A stretch of 64,000 nucleotides of DNA, taken from positions 3,777 to 67,776 of the forward strand of contig QKYT01000111.1 of NCBI GenBank assembly GCA_003550305.1, in the 5' to 3' direction. The translations under genes and the position numbers were made by a program. Origin of the DNA: Glomus cerebriforme (Eukaryota > Glomeromycota > Glomeromycetes > Glomerales > Glomeraceae). Positions 35,701 to 47,399 of the stretch are shown piece by piece; the first letter of the stretch is position 1; each line of letters starts with the position of its first letter. The notes below the pieces were generated by a model, which saw only the letters and a list, made by a program, of their open reading frames with translations, made no database searches and was not told the origin of the DNA.

Positions 35701-36756
35701 TAATTTGCTATATTCAATGGGCGTGCCATCAATAATTATTTCCCGTAAACCACTTACTATAGATAAGACTAAAGGAATATCATAATCTTTGTCAGAAAAT
35801 GGTGAATTTCCGCTTGAAATTTGCCACATTAAAACTCCAGTACTATATACATCAGATTTTCTATTTAATTCATAATTTCTGTCGTTAAATTTATTTGGAT
35901 CTATATAAGGTATCACACCAAACAGGTTTGATTTATCAACACTTGGTGTGTTTGACATTTCAATTTTTCTTGATAAACCAAAGTCTGACAGCTTTATATT
36001 TTTCTGATGCACAAGTATATTATTTGCATGCTATAATTAATAAACATTTCTTTTAGCATTAATAGTTGCTTTATAATAATTAATATTATATCGAATATTA
36101 AAATTGAAAGTAAATTAATTATTACCAGATCGCGGTGAATAATATCACACTCGTGTAAACATGCTATTGCACTGGTCAGTTGAAATGCTAACTGATATTT
36201 GTCACTCCAATTGAGATCGTTAAAGTGCTCATTTAAATAAGTTCGTAATGTACCATTATCAGCATATTCCAAAACCAATGAATATTTTAATATACCTGAA
36301 TATATTAAGAAAATTATATTCATTAAAAACAAAAGAAAATCATTTAATAATATGATAGTAATATAATACTGAAAATGCTAAACTTACTGGTTCCTTCTGC
36401 AATCGTAATGCCATAGAAGCGTAAAATATTTTCATGAAAATCAACTCTTTTTTGTAATTTTATCTGTAAAGAATTTAATTAATTAATAAAAAATATACAT
36501 ACAATAATTTATTACAGAATTATAAAAATTATACCTCATTGACAACTTCTTTTAGGATTGTGTTGTTGCTATCGAAGGTTTTTAAAACGAAAAATCTATC
36601 GGTATTTCTCCAATTAGCACGAATGACGCTTCTTCCTATTTGTTTTAAATTTTTAAATTCCGAATAATTGTAATAATTAAAATATTCATTGTCAATTGAT
36701 TTTTTTAACCAATCGCTATAAACTTTTGATTCTTTAAGGTCGGTTTCATTCGACAT
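32737..36756 (-). CDS. Tandem triple TKL kinase protein
   Basis: Twelve exons in transcript order: 36756-36535, 36463-36388, 36295-36126, 36030-35694, 35446-34929, 34835-34766, 34690-34509, 34427-34121, 34056-33658, 33583-33408, 33318-32877, 32804-32737. All phases agree, giving 988 residues. Exons 5 and 9 each hold the end of one kinase ([22 protein letters not shown]) and the start of the next in one frame, so this is a single gene. Kinase 1 (about 20-285) keeps VLKTF, IIHRDL and SDFGLS, but its glycine loop is cut to IGRSVIR. Kinase 2 (about 377-645) has [15 protein letters not shown] and ADFGLS, but HRD reads HQN. Kinase 3 (about 665-940) has [20 protein letters not shown] and IDFGIS and may be the active one. 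A Ser/Asp-rich linker separates 1 and 2. Plant tandem-kinase immune proteins pair kinase and pseudokinase in this way; the parallel is inference. Confidence 0.85.
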
Positions 36757-38162
36757 TTTTGATTATAAAAATTTAACAACGGATAAAGTTTAGACTTCTC
36801 AAGTATGATCGTGATTTATACTGTAATGATAACATTTACACTACATTATCTCGCATCTATATTTATGATGATCATAGACAAAATAGTTTTTTGTTTATCT
36901 ATCTATTATCACTATCAAATCACCTTATAATGAAGTCGGCGTTCGTTATAAAAAAAAAATTCGGTAATATGATTGGAAAAGTCTGGTATATTACTGTATA
37001 TTACTGTATAAAACAATGTGAAAGTTTTATGTCACACAAAACTATCTTTATAAAAAGAGTCATTTTATATATGTAGTTTGTACAACGAACTTCGTTATAT
37101 AGGATCAAACTATATATGTACCACGGTGTATTAAATAATTCGTTATATCACAATTTGATTTGGCTGTATACACTGTATAGCCGATATAGATATACTTGGG
37201 AAATTTCAATAAAATATTTTCTTTCTGGATCCTTAGGTGGTAAAATTTGATTTTATTTTAAGCATTTATTATAGACTCCAAACTAGCATAATGTTGCACA
37301 GGAATTTATTGGAGCTAAACTAAGTAAATTTTGTGTTTATGAAAAATTTTATTTCTCTTAAACTGCTCGATTGATCGGCAATTCAAGTTACGTAATATTT
37401 TTCCAAAAAATTTTGCACACCACTATATATTCGTCCAAGCTTGTAACTTTTAAACCATTTGTTATAATTGAATTTTTAAATTATAAAATTATATTAAATT
37501 TAATGAATTCATGAGGATTGTGCGGAATTTAATTTATCGATATTGTTTCAATCGTGCCTGAAAGATGACCTATTTGTCACACTAATATATAAATAAATAT
37601 TTATACAGTACATTGGCGTGCACCTGCATTATTGTCGTTTTCAAAGATGATTGATTTTAATTGTGAATGAGAAAAACACAAACACAAAAACACAAACACT
37701 TTTTTATCCAAAAAATTGCACAGGTTATATTCTGAAAACGTCTTAGAATAACACATCATAAAATCAATCATTTTGAAAATGGAAATCAAAAAGGTCGTAT
37801 TATATTGGTAATATCAATAATAATATTATTATTAAACGGGTTTAAACGGGTTTTTGACCAACATTTTTAATTTTTTACAATGCAAATGATAATCTTATGG
37901 ATTTGATTAATCGGAGAAAATTTCCGCTAATCTGTGAAATTGTTACATGTACACTGCACATAACGTACAAGCCAATAGGGTTGCAAAAAAAGCAATGTCG
38001 TTTCTGTTATAGGACTTATTGCTTTCATTGATAACATCTAGATTTGCTTCCATTGTCTCAATTTCCAATTAAAAAAAAAATTCATAAATAGTTGCGGTTA
38101 ATAAGTCAAATGAGAAAATCACGATGTAACCTTTTGATAAACTTAAATTAGGCTAATTGTAA
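36757..38162. other. Intergenic between kinase gene and MLKL-like B
   Basis: No gene is seen. An inverted repeat of about 20 bases (TTTTCAAAGATGATTGATTTT at 37638-37658 facing AAAATCAATCATTTTGAAAA at 37758-37777) brackets a CACAAACACAAAAACAC simple repeat, possibly a small foldback element. Confidence 0.4.
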
Positions 38163-38203
38163 TTTATAATCGGAGAAAATTTTCCATTGAGAAGGGAAAA
38201 TTA
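38163..38203 (+). promoter_or_regulatory. Upstream block shared with gene A
   Basis: TTTATAATCGGAGAAAATTT followed by TCCATTGAGAAGGGAAAATT, about 100-140 bases before the ATG of gene B, matching 5191-5234. A further partial copy (AATCGGAGAAAATTTCC) lies at 37910-37926. Confidence 0.5.
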
Positions 38204-38304
38204 AGTATAAAATTATCTAAAATTTTATCAGAAACAAATAAAAAATTATATTTTTAAAATAAAATTTTTTTAAAAAGAAAGTAATTTCTACTATTCCTAT
38301 CGTA

Positions 38305-40422
38305 ATGGCAAGTAATGTTGATTCTGCCTTTAAAATCGCAGGAAATGTTATAGGACCCTATATACCCTTATTTAAAAAAGCTACTGCATTAATTGATGAA
38401 ATTGTAAAGATTTATGAAACGGCCGAATGTAATAAAGCGTTTTGTGATGCTTTAGTAGAACGAGTGACATTATCTAGTGGTGCTATTGAAACGTTAAAAT
38501 GCAGGAAACAAAAGAATGAAGACAACTTTCGTAACGTTGAATATTATAAAGCTTTTAATAGATTTATATATGTTTTAACAGATATTAAAGAATTCGTCGC
38601 TGATATTTCAAATATTGGTGTTTTTAAAAAATATGCACAAGCGCATTTTATTAAAGAAAAATTCGAAACCCTTACAAAGAATTATGATGTTGCAATGAAT
38701 GATCTACATTTTAATATAGCGGTTGCTAATGAAGAACAGAGAAGAATTGAAGCAGAAGCTTTAAAAAAGGATCTGAGTAACATGACTAAGTATTTTGAAA
38801 AAATGGATGACAAACTGGTTAATATTTGTGATGAAATAATGTATATAAAAAAACGAATAGATGATGATAATGATGGCGATAAACCTTTACATGGTGTAAA
38901 CAAGATTAACTCAAAAGAATTAATACATCCCGCACGACCAAAATCCGATGATAAACGTGGTAAAGATCCTAATTTTGTAATTAAGAAAATTTATCGAGGA
39001 CAAGATGTAGCTTGTAAATTCACTAAGGAAGAAATTGAAACAAGTTCAAAAACACAACGAATTCTTGAAATTTTAATGAAGTTATCTGAATGTAAATATA
39101 TTCTTCAATTTTATGGTACTTCAAGTATTGAAAATCGTAATGTTATGGTCTTTGATTGGGCTGAACGTGGAAATTTGAGAGAACTTTATGATCGAAAAGA
39201 TATTAAATGGTATTGTAAAGTTCGAATTGCTCTTGACATTTGTCGTGGTCTTATATTTTTGCAATCCGTTAATATTTTACATCATGATCTGAGATGTGAA
39301 AATATTTTAATGACAGAAAGTTTAGAACCAAAAATTTATAATTTTGAGTTAGCACGTTCTTTTGATGGAAAGACTACTATGCTGGATCCAACAGCAGGAG
39401 ATATATTGCGTTGGATGGCTCCAGAAAAATTAACCAATACTCCATATACGACACAATGTGAAATTTTTAGTTTTGGTATGTTACTTTGGGAGCTTACTTT
39501 TGAAAAAATTCCATATAAAGGCTGGGAAGGAGAAAAAGTCATGAAACATGTGAAGAAGGGTGGTAGAGAAAGAATTACATTTGGAACTTCGATTCCTGAA
39601 ATTTACCAAGAAGAATATAAAAATATTATAAATGGCAGTAAGTAATTTTTTTAAGAAACTATAATGGCCTCTATTTTTTATTGGAATTAGATTAATAAAT
39701 ATTTGATTTTTAAATATATAGCTTGGAAACAAAGTCCACATGAACGTATTTCTTTTGTGAGATTATGGGATTTGTTAGATGAGTTAAATAATTCCATTCA
39801 TCATATGTTTGAAGATAATTCACAAGGTTTACTTTCTGATAAAACCTTGGTTTCAGATGGATCAAAGGAAACTGACGCTGATTTTGAAATATCAGATGAA
39901 GATAATAAATCTGTAAAACCAGTAATCTCATTAGAAGAAGGTATAAAAGCTTTTAAAAAGAAGGAGCATCAACAAGCATGGGAATGTTTTGAATTTCATG
40001 CAGAAAATAAGAATACAGAAGCAAAATATTGGAAAGGTCGTTATTTGTGGGAAGAATACCTTGATAATATTAAAGGACGTAAAGAAGAAGGTAGAGAATT
40101 ACTCAAAGAAGCTGCCGATGAGGGAAATTCCGATGCTCAATTACGTTACGCTTTTACTTTTAAACATGTTCTAGATGAAGGAAATAAACAAATATTTTTG
40201 GAATATCTTAAAAAAGCTGCTATAGAAGGAAATAATTCCATTGCACAATTTAATTTGGGTGATATATATTGTAAAGGAAAACGTGATATTATTCCAAAGA
40301 ACGAGGAGGAGGGAATTAAATGGTTAAAAAAAGCTGCTTTGCAAGGTAATGATAAAGCAATTAATTTATTACATGACCTTAGAAAAAGTCTTTATGATGA
40401 CTCATTTGAAATCAATAATTAG
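38305..40422 (+). CDS. MLKL-like helical bundle + TKL pseudokinase + Sel1 protein (copy B)
   Basis: Exons 38305-39637 and 39722-40422, joined by an 84-base intron at the same codon as in copy A, give 677 residues. The helical N-terminus (AGNVIGPYIPLFK, YETAECNKAFCDALVERV) is followed by a predicted coiled region. The pseudokinase has VACKF, HHDLRCEN, NFELARS instead of DFG, and RWMAPEKL. C-terminal Sel1 repeats follow (AKYWKGRYLWEEY, SIAQFNLGDIYCKGK). It differs from A mainly in the N-terminal bundle and the linker. The ATG follows TATCGTA and aligns with the starts of A and C. Proposed role as in copy A. Two LINE fragments lie immediately downstream. Confidence 0.85.
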
Positions 40423-40688
40423 TTTGAAGAAATTTTTTTTTTTTTAAAAAAAATACTTTATTTCCAATATTTCAATCATTTATCTGATATAATTAACTTA
40501 TTAATTCTATAAATAAAAAATGCTTAATCATAATTAACAAATGCTATTTAATACTGAGAGTAGGTATAAATTAATAAAATATAAAAAATAAAATAAATGT
40601 ACGAAATGTAAATTTCAATTATGCATTGTTCAGCAAATATTTTGCGCATTATACTGCACAATTTAAACCGATTCGATTTGAGCAGTGG

Positions 40689-40703
40689 TAGTCAGTGTTT
40701 AGT
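40689..40703. repeat. 15-base target repeat, copy 1 of 3
   Basis: TAGTCAGTGTTTAGT, identical at 41445-41459 and 42541-42555. The three copies bound two adjacent minus-strand retroelement fragments. Confidence 0.85.
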
Positions 40704-41444
40704 TTTTTTTTTTTTTTTATTTAGAACAGCAATTTTATTTGATAAATTTAATAAAACGCGCAAAGCACGTAATACAGATCTTACACACAAATAAAAATTT
40801 CTAGGTCTAAAACCCTGAACGCTATTCCATCTTCTCGATAAAAACCAAAAAAAAATAATCGCACTGGGAAAGGGAAAAATACAAATAATGAATAAAACAA
40901 AAAAAAAATAATATAACCCTATACTACCATACTAGCGGAATCCCTCCTTCTGATAGATAAGCTGGCACTCCGTTACTCATACTGATTTGAAACTTTGTTT
41001 AGTAGGGAAACGGTACTATTTTCGATCTCGATAGCTAATCCTGGGTAAAGGGTTAATATAATGTTCCTATCACGTGAACGGACAAGAAACGAATTTCCAG
41101 ATCGGACATTTTCTAATTAGTCTTGCTACGGTCGCGTGGAGGCTTGTTCTTCTTTGAACCCTTCTTGGTGGGCGTTCTTTGTGAGAGCAATAAGTTGGTG
41201 TCACACCTGAATTTCTTGTCGCTAATGCGTTCCAATAAGAGGCTCATCAGTCAGCAATTGGTCGATGATCATTACTTCCTGCATAGACACAACACGTTTC
41301 AAAAACTTTCTGTGCGCTTTTTTCATTGCATTTTTCTTGGAAGAACGAGAGTCACCAGGTGAGGAAAGTGGTCTTCTTCTTGAGTATGGGTTCACAGGCG
41401 GGGCTGTCTTCTTCTTGTTGGGCTCAGACTGATTCTTTCCAACA
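40704..41444 (-). mobile_element. 5'-truncated LINE fragment, ORF1 end
   Basis: A T-run of 16 at 40703-40718 is the poly(A) tail on the minus strand. The 5' part of the fragment (41435-41110) reads YVGKNQSEPNKKKTAPPVNP, then a Ser/Lys/Arg-rich stretch and KKAHRKFLKRVVSMQEVMI before stops, like the basic C-terminus of a gag/ORF1 protein. The string CGCACTGGGAAAGGGAAA near 40860 recurs near 23780 in the longer element, tying them to one family. It is exactly bounded by the 15-base repeats. Confidence 0.7.
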
Positions 41445-41459
41445 TAGTCAGTGTTTAGT

Positions 41460-42540
41460 TTTGGTTTTATTTTTATTTTTATTGTCGCAAGATCTATCTA
41501 TATGTGCATCTAAAATAAGGGGACATAAAAGTTCCTATACGAAATAAATTAAGACATTAGGTAATCCCCCGAAGGAAACGCCTTGCCTAAATGATAAAAT
41601 AGATTAGGCATAGCCATCTAGTACAAAATTGAAAGAAAATAAAGAAGAAAAGAAAAATAAAGAAAAAGTAGAAATTAAATCTATATTAAAATTCAATAAT
41701 TGAAACGACGAAAAAAGTCGAACATATTTCGATGGTGAGTCCATGGACCAGAGTGAGGATAATTAGAAGTGGCCCATAAGAGCCATAAATGTTGAGGAAA
41801 AAGGCTATTTTGCGATGCGACGTTTCGGAGGCGTGTATTTGTGTCGATTGTTGAATTATGGTCGCGTGTGGAACAGTGGAAGTGGCTGAGTGTGTCCGTA
41901 GTTGTGGAGTGGGCGCAGTTTTGAAGAATCTATTTTTCTTCTTTTTAGTGAGATTATTGGTAAGTTTCCAATCTTTGAAAGCGAAACAGTATTGTAGCCA
42001 GGTTAGTCTTTTGATATCGGTGACTAAGTGATGAAAGAAATCTAGAAAACAGTTCATGTGAGTTTTAGTATTTTTAAAGCTCTCTTTAAATAATGTTGAG
42101 ATAGAGGCCAGAACATGTTGGTGACAAATGAGAATGAATTCTTGATTGGAGAGTAACTCTTCCGAGATTGATAAAGAAAAAATTGAGACTTTATTGATCA
42201 GATTCTCGAATGTATTGATTGATCATTATTGTTAGTGATAAAAGCTGTTAATTGCTGTTTGTGAGCAGATAACATTTTCAAAGGATGGTCTGCGTGTTTC
42301 GGACAGAGAAAGACGTGATTGTTCGATGTAGCGTTTTGATTACAGTTTGGACAAGTGGTAATCGATCCGGGGTATAACCATGGGAAGTTACGGTTAAGAA
42401 TATCTCCTGTTGGGAGAAAGTGATGAATGCTTTTGATTATTTTATAACTAAGATATTTGGAGAATTGCGGTGAAGTTATAGTGTCTGTAGGATTAAATTT
42501 TAACCAGGTTTCTGTTAGGGACCAGTCTATGTCTACTGTC
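41460..42540 (-). mobile_element. 5'-truncated LINE fragment, RT C-terminal end
   Basis: Minus-strand pieces run from about 42530: IDWSLTETWLKFNP, then GDILNRNFPWLYPGS and a CPNC...NNHVFLCPKH zinc finger (42400-42290). Last comes NCFLDFFHHLVTDIKRLTW (42055-41990). This is the same order and wording as the element at 10.2-11.5 kb. Both also share the 3' terminus, GATCTTGCGACAATAAAAAT on the minus strand here. It is flanked by the 15-base repeats at 41445-41459 and 42541-42555. Confidence 0.8.
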
Positions 42541-42555
42541 TAGTCAGTGTTTAGT

Positions 42556-43013
42556 ACAAGATATTTATAATGATTCGTGTGATCATCTCTGATTACGTGA
42601 GATTGACAATTTCTAATTTTTGCACTAATTATAAAGCTTTAAAAGTCCACACACTACGCGTATTTTTGTTAAAGGCCAAAAAGAGTCATTTTTAACTTTT
42701 ATATATGTAATATCATATGGGACGAATTGCGTTAATTTATTAACTGATTATTTAATATTACAAAATATACTATTACTGCGTAGAAGCGTATTTTATATAG
42801 TTTAAAATTTATTAAAGTTTTTATAATTAAAATTAAGAATATACTTTTAATTTAACAAAAGTTTAATGCTCGTGATTTATTCGTAAAAATTATTATACTA
42901 TGAAATGGTCAATAAAGCGATTTTCAGATTTATATAAACATTGTATAATTGTTATGATTGCTATATGATTGTGATTGGTCATTACTGTGGAGTGACGAAT
43001 GGACATTGCAAAG
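42556..43013. other. Intergenic, 3' side of the ion channel gene
   Basis: AT-rich, with no frame or RNA gene recognised. The minus-strand channel gene ends just to the right. Confidence 0.5.
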
Positions 43014-46000
43014 CTAGTCCAACTCTAAATCATCATTATCATCATTTAAATTATTCACTAAATCATCATTATCATCATTTAAATTATTCACTAAATCATC
43101 ATCATCATTTAAATTATTCACTAAATCATCATCATCATCATTTATCGCTAAATCATCATTATCATCATTTCTATTTGCATTTGAATTATTATTTAATAAT
43201 TCTTGCAAACTTATTATGTGTTGTTTAAATTCATCTGTTTGTTGTTTATATTTATTATTAATATCTTCTATTTGTTGCTTAAATTCATCTTTCATTTGAT
43301 CTATTTTATCAACAGGTTCTGGAATTTCTGCTAATTTTCTCAATTCTTTACTGATAAATGGAGGATGGTCAAAATCAGTTTTATTATTATCAATTGCATG
43401 AATTAATTTACGAACTTCATTAACAGGCATATCATAATAACTAAATTAATTTTAAAATAAATTAATTAAAAAATGTTGAAAAAAAAATAAATTATAAATA
43501 TTTAATATTAATTACTTACATCCAATTTGGAAACCATTCTTTTTTATTTTTTTGATAAGAAAACATATAAAATAATTCAATTTCCATAATAATCTTTCAA
43601 AAATAATAAAAATAAGATTGTAATTAAATTTTTAAAATTTCTCAAAATTTTAATATTATAAGTGTTATATTATAAATTAAATAAATACCTTTGCTTTTTG
43701 GAGTAAAAATTCTTCGTCTTTATTATAATCTTCAATTGCCATATTAAGCAATCCAATAAATAAGTTCATAAGATAAATTACTGTAAAGAATGTAAATAAA
43801 ACTAATAATATTGTCATTGTATGAGAATCTTGATAAGTCCATGATGAAAAAGCTCCAGAATTACCTATTTATTATATAAAAAAAATAATTGTTAATTTTT
43901 AAGATTAGAAAGAAACTAATAATTTAAATAATTTTTACCTATAAGAAGTAAATATACTGCTAAAAGTGAAGTAGGAAACCAATTAAACATATTTGTATTT
44001 GAATCCGGGGATTGGATTAATGTTGGAGTAGGAGTTATAGTTCCATCTGGATTGACAGAATTATATTTAGTAGCAAGATTCCATGGATTATTTTCATCAT
44101 CATCAAAAGCAGGTTTATCTAATGAAAAATTTTTGGTTGATCTTAAAAGAATATAAAATGCATGAGTAAATCCAAGTAAAATAAACAATAGAACTACTAA
44201 AAATGGAAAAACTTTTTTGCCAACACCAATCATTATAGCAAAATAAATTCCAAATGATTGAAATACTCGAAAAAATAATAAAAATTTTATATTTAATAAT
44301 AAATTAGAAAATGCTATAATCCAAAGAGATGGTTTGCCATAAATAAGCCACAATATAGATGTTATAATGGGTAATAAATATGCTCCTACATCTGTTAATA
44401 AATAAATTAGTAATAATTTTTTAAATCGTTAAACCATTTTAAAAAAATATTTAATATTAATTGTTTACCAAATAAATTCCATAGATCATTAAAATAAATT
44501 TTTGGATCCCAATAACATTGTCGAATTTCAAAACTTAAATGTATACCACCAAATATAACTGAAATTATAAAAAGTATATTGTTTTGTTCCAACGTAGAAG
44601 CCACCGCAAAACAAAGAAAAAAAATAGTATAAAAAAGCCAAATCAGAGAATAATAAGTTTTTCCAAAAGTTTTCCATTTAAAATCTATAATAGCAGCAAA
44701 ATTCCACCATTTATAAAAATTATTAGTATCGATATTACAAAAAAGAATAGATTTTGGTTTATGTAAAATTTCATTAGTATAAATTTGGGGAAAAGGAACA
44801 ATAAAACTAATTGTTGGGATTTGGAAATTTTCTCGTGTTTTAAAATAATAAATGAAATTATTGTAAAATGATGAAAATGATGTTATTAAGCCTTTAAAAT
44901 AATTATTACTTGATTTTTTAATACGTATATCTTTTGAATATGTATAAAGTGAAGTATTTGTTGTTGAATATTTTTCAGCTAAACAAATAGGATCTAATAT
45001 AATTGACGTATATATAATATATTTTATCGCTAAATTTGAATAATCATGATGGTCATGACATAATTCGGGTAAAGGTAATAATGTCATGTAATTGTAATTC
45101 GTTGAATTATTTTTAATTAATTCAATAATTTTATCAAAAATTTTTTTAACAATAGAATCTTTTTTTCTTTTAATTGCTGTATTTAAAATTTTTGATCCAA
45201 ATTTTGTAAATTCTAATGGATTTTTTATAATACTTGTAACTATTTCCTTATATTGTTCATTGTAATTCTCATTATATTGAGAATCTTCAAATATCTTTAA
45301 ATTTGGTAATGGTAATGAAAATAGTGAATCATTATATTCATTCTTCAAAATTTCTCGAAAAAGTAATCTATATTGATCATAAAGGACTGATTCATTCGAG
45401 GTTTCTTTACCATATTTATTATTCCATTCTTCATTATTCCAAAAGTATTGAAGTCTTAATAAATTTTCGACTATCGTATAAATGAAGATTCCTTGTTTAG
45501 TAATTAAAGCCAAATGTTGGTTATTTAATTGTTTATATGAAAATATATGAGTATAAATATGACTATCAATTTTGTTTTCTGTTTCCATCCATTCATTATT
45601 TTTTCGTAATTCTCCTACAATTATAACCAAATCAAATCTTTTTTGAAGGTTAAAACGAATATTTTCTCCGTCTGTTAACTTGTCCGTATCATTTAAAAAT
45701 TCACAATTTATTCCATCGTTAATAATATCTTTAAGCATTTGTTGTATAGTTTTGAAAATAAATAACGTATAAATATTACTATGATAGGTAGTCTTTAACA
45801 TTTGTTGAAGTATATTCTCATTCAACCCATCTTCAACCCAAACATTGCCTTCCTTTATGAAGAACTTTCTATTTGATTTAGTTATAATAGTATTTCTTTG
45901 ATCTTTGATAATCTCAGCAATGTTAATTCGATGATCAAGAAAAGGATATAAAAGTAATGATTTATTTAGAGCGGAGCAAACAATTAAACCTTCAGAACCA

Positions 46001-47072
46001 TCTTTAAAAGTTACAAATTCTATTGGAACAAAATAATTAAGTTCTAAGAATAAAAAATAAAACATAACGGTTAGATCGGTTTAAGATAATTATACGATAA
46101 AATATTGTAAAAATACTAACCATATCTTAATATATGTGTTCCAGTTTCCATCGAAAATATATAAATAAATCTATAAATATTTAATGCCAATATTGTTTGA
46201 TTTTTGTTTACTACAATTTTAAATGTAGAATCATTCAGATCATTCCCATGGAAGTCATAAAGGTTGTATTGCATTTCAAATGCCATGTTCGATAAATTCC
46301 ATTGAGTTATTGATTGAAAACCATTAAAAAGAAATAATTTTGTTTGATATACAAAGCAATATTCGACTTTTAAACTTTCAGGAATATCAATATCGTATAT
46401 CTGAGAACACTTCCAAGGAATTGCATCGGATGTTGGTTTGTTTTTAAAAGAGTAAAAATAAATTTTATAATCCTTTAATGATACTAGAAACAAACAGTTA
46501 GGATCATTAACATCATTAAGTTCATTATTAGGATCATTAGGATCGTTAGGAAGAAATCCCATCGAATATCTTTTAATATTAAGTCTTTTTGCATGCTCTA
46601 GCTTAATAAATTGACCTTTGTCACCACTTAAATCAATAAAACCTATAATATAAATATAATTAGACAATTTAATTTTTTTTTTGTTTATACATATATCATT
46701 ATATAAGTACTTACGAATTTCATAATTTCCATCATCATAATAATCATGAAAAAGGGATAGCAAAAATCTTTTATATAATACAAATGATTCTTTATCGTAG
46801 ACTTGGTCAAATTTAAGATACATATCAGAATATAATTGTCCATTTTCTTCCTCCTCCTCTTCTTCTCCTAAAACAATTTTATTTTCCTCAATTCCTTTTT
46901 CAACATTAACTGGCCATCCACAAATTGAATTATCTTTTTCGCTATAAGTAACGATATAGCTCATTTCTTGAGAAATAATAATCCGACTAGTTTTTTTTCC
47001 ATTATGTGATTGGAAAACTTCACTTTTCGGACTAACCATGTTAATTGATAAAGTTTCCTTAATACTTTCCAT
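43014..47072 (-). CDS. TRP-like ion transport protein with beta-propeller-like N-terminus
   Basis: Seven exons in transcript order: 47072-46715, 46642-46121, 46043-44469, 44391-43939, 43864-43689, 43593-43520, 43440-43014. Phases agree, giving 1194 residues. The first 72-base intron is in frame, so an unspliced reading is possible. The N-terminal half has WD40/propeller-like strands (ITQWNLSN, IYIFSMETGTHIL). From about residue 760 come six hydrophobic segments: SLIWLFYTIFFLCFAVAS, ILFIISVIFGGIHLSF, VGAYLLPIITSILWLI, LWIIAFSNLLL, FPFLVVLLFILLGFTHAFYI and, after a pore-like NWFPTSLLAVYLLLIG, MTILLVLFTFFTVIYLMN. This matches the ion transport (TRP/voltage-gated) fold. A coiled-coil and an Asp/Asn repeat close the protein. 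It probably sits in a cellular membrane; the ion is unknown. It lies between MLKL-like copies B and C on the other strand. Confidence 0.8.
43020..43165 (-). repeat. Coding minisatellite in the channel C-terminus
   Basis: Units of 27-33 bases encode NDD(N/D)DDLVNNL repeated about four times at the very end of the channel. Unit lengths are multiples of three, so copy-number change keeps frame. The tail is strongly acidic. Confidence 0.8.
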
Positions 47073-47399
47073 GTTAACAAAAATTTTACGAAAAATTTTT
47101 TTTTTTTTTTTTAAGGACGTACACTTTTATTTATAAAAAAATCGCAGTAATAATGTATGCTAATATTAACTATATAAAGTTTACGCCAGCGTTACTTGAT
47201 ACAACCTTAGAATTACACAACTTATTTTTATTGTTCCCCAAAATTTGATCTTCAAAAAAGTAGCTTCTTTAAATTTCGGATAAACATTATTCCACTATTA
47301 ATTTTGCTGAGGAACGTAGCTTCCCATCACTGTGTAACCGCGGTGACATTTCTTTAAACTTTGAGAAAAAGAATATCTGATAAAAAGAGAGCTGTAACA

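Noticed and set aside
43020..43165. CRISPR-like regular repeats
   Set aside because: The units are contiguous, coding and eukaryotic, without unique spacers.
42941..43228. Plus-strand frame rich in His/Asn/Tyr
   Set aside because: It is antisense to the acidic minisatellite of the channel gene.
47361..47399. Upstream extension of MLKL-like copy C
   Set aside because: It would start at TTG, and its paralogues start at the position equal to the ATG at 47400.
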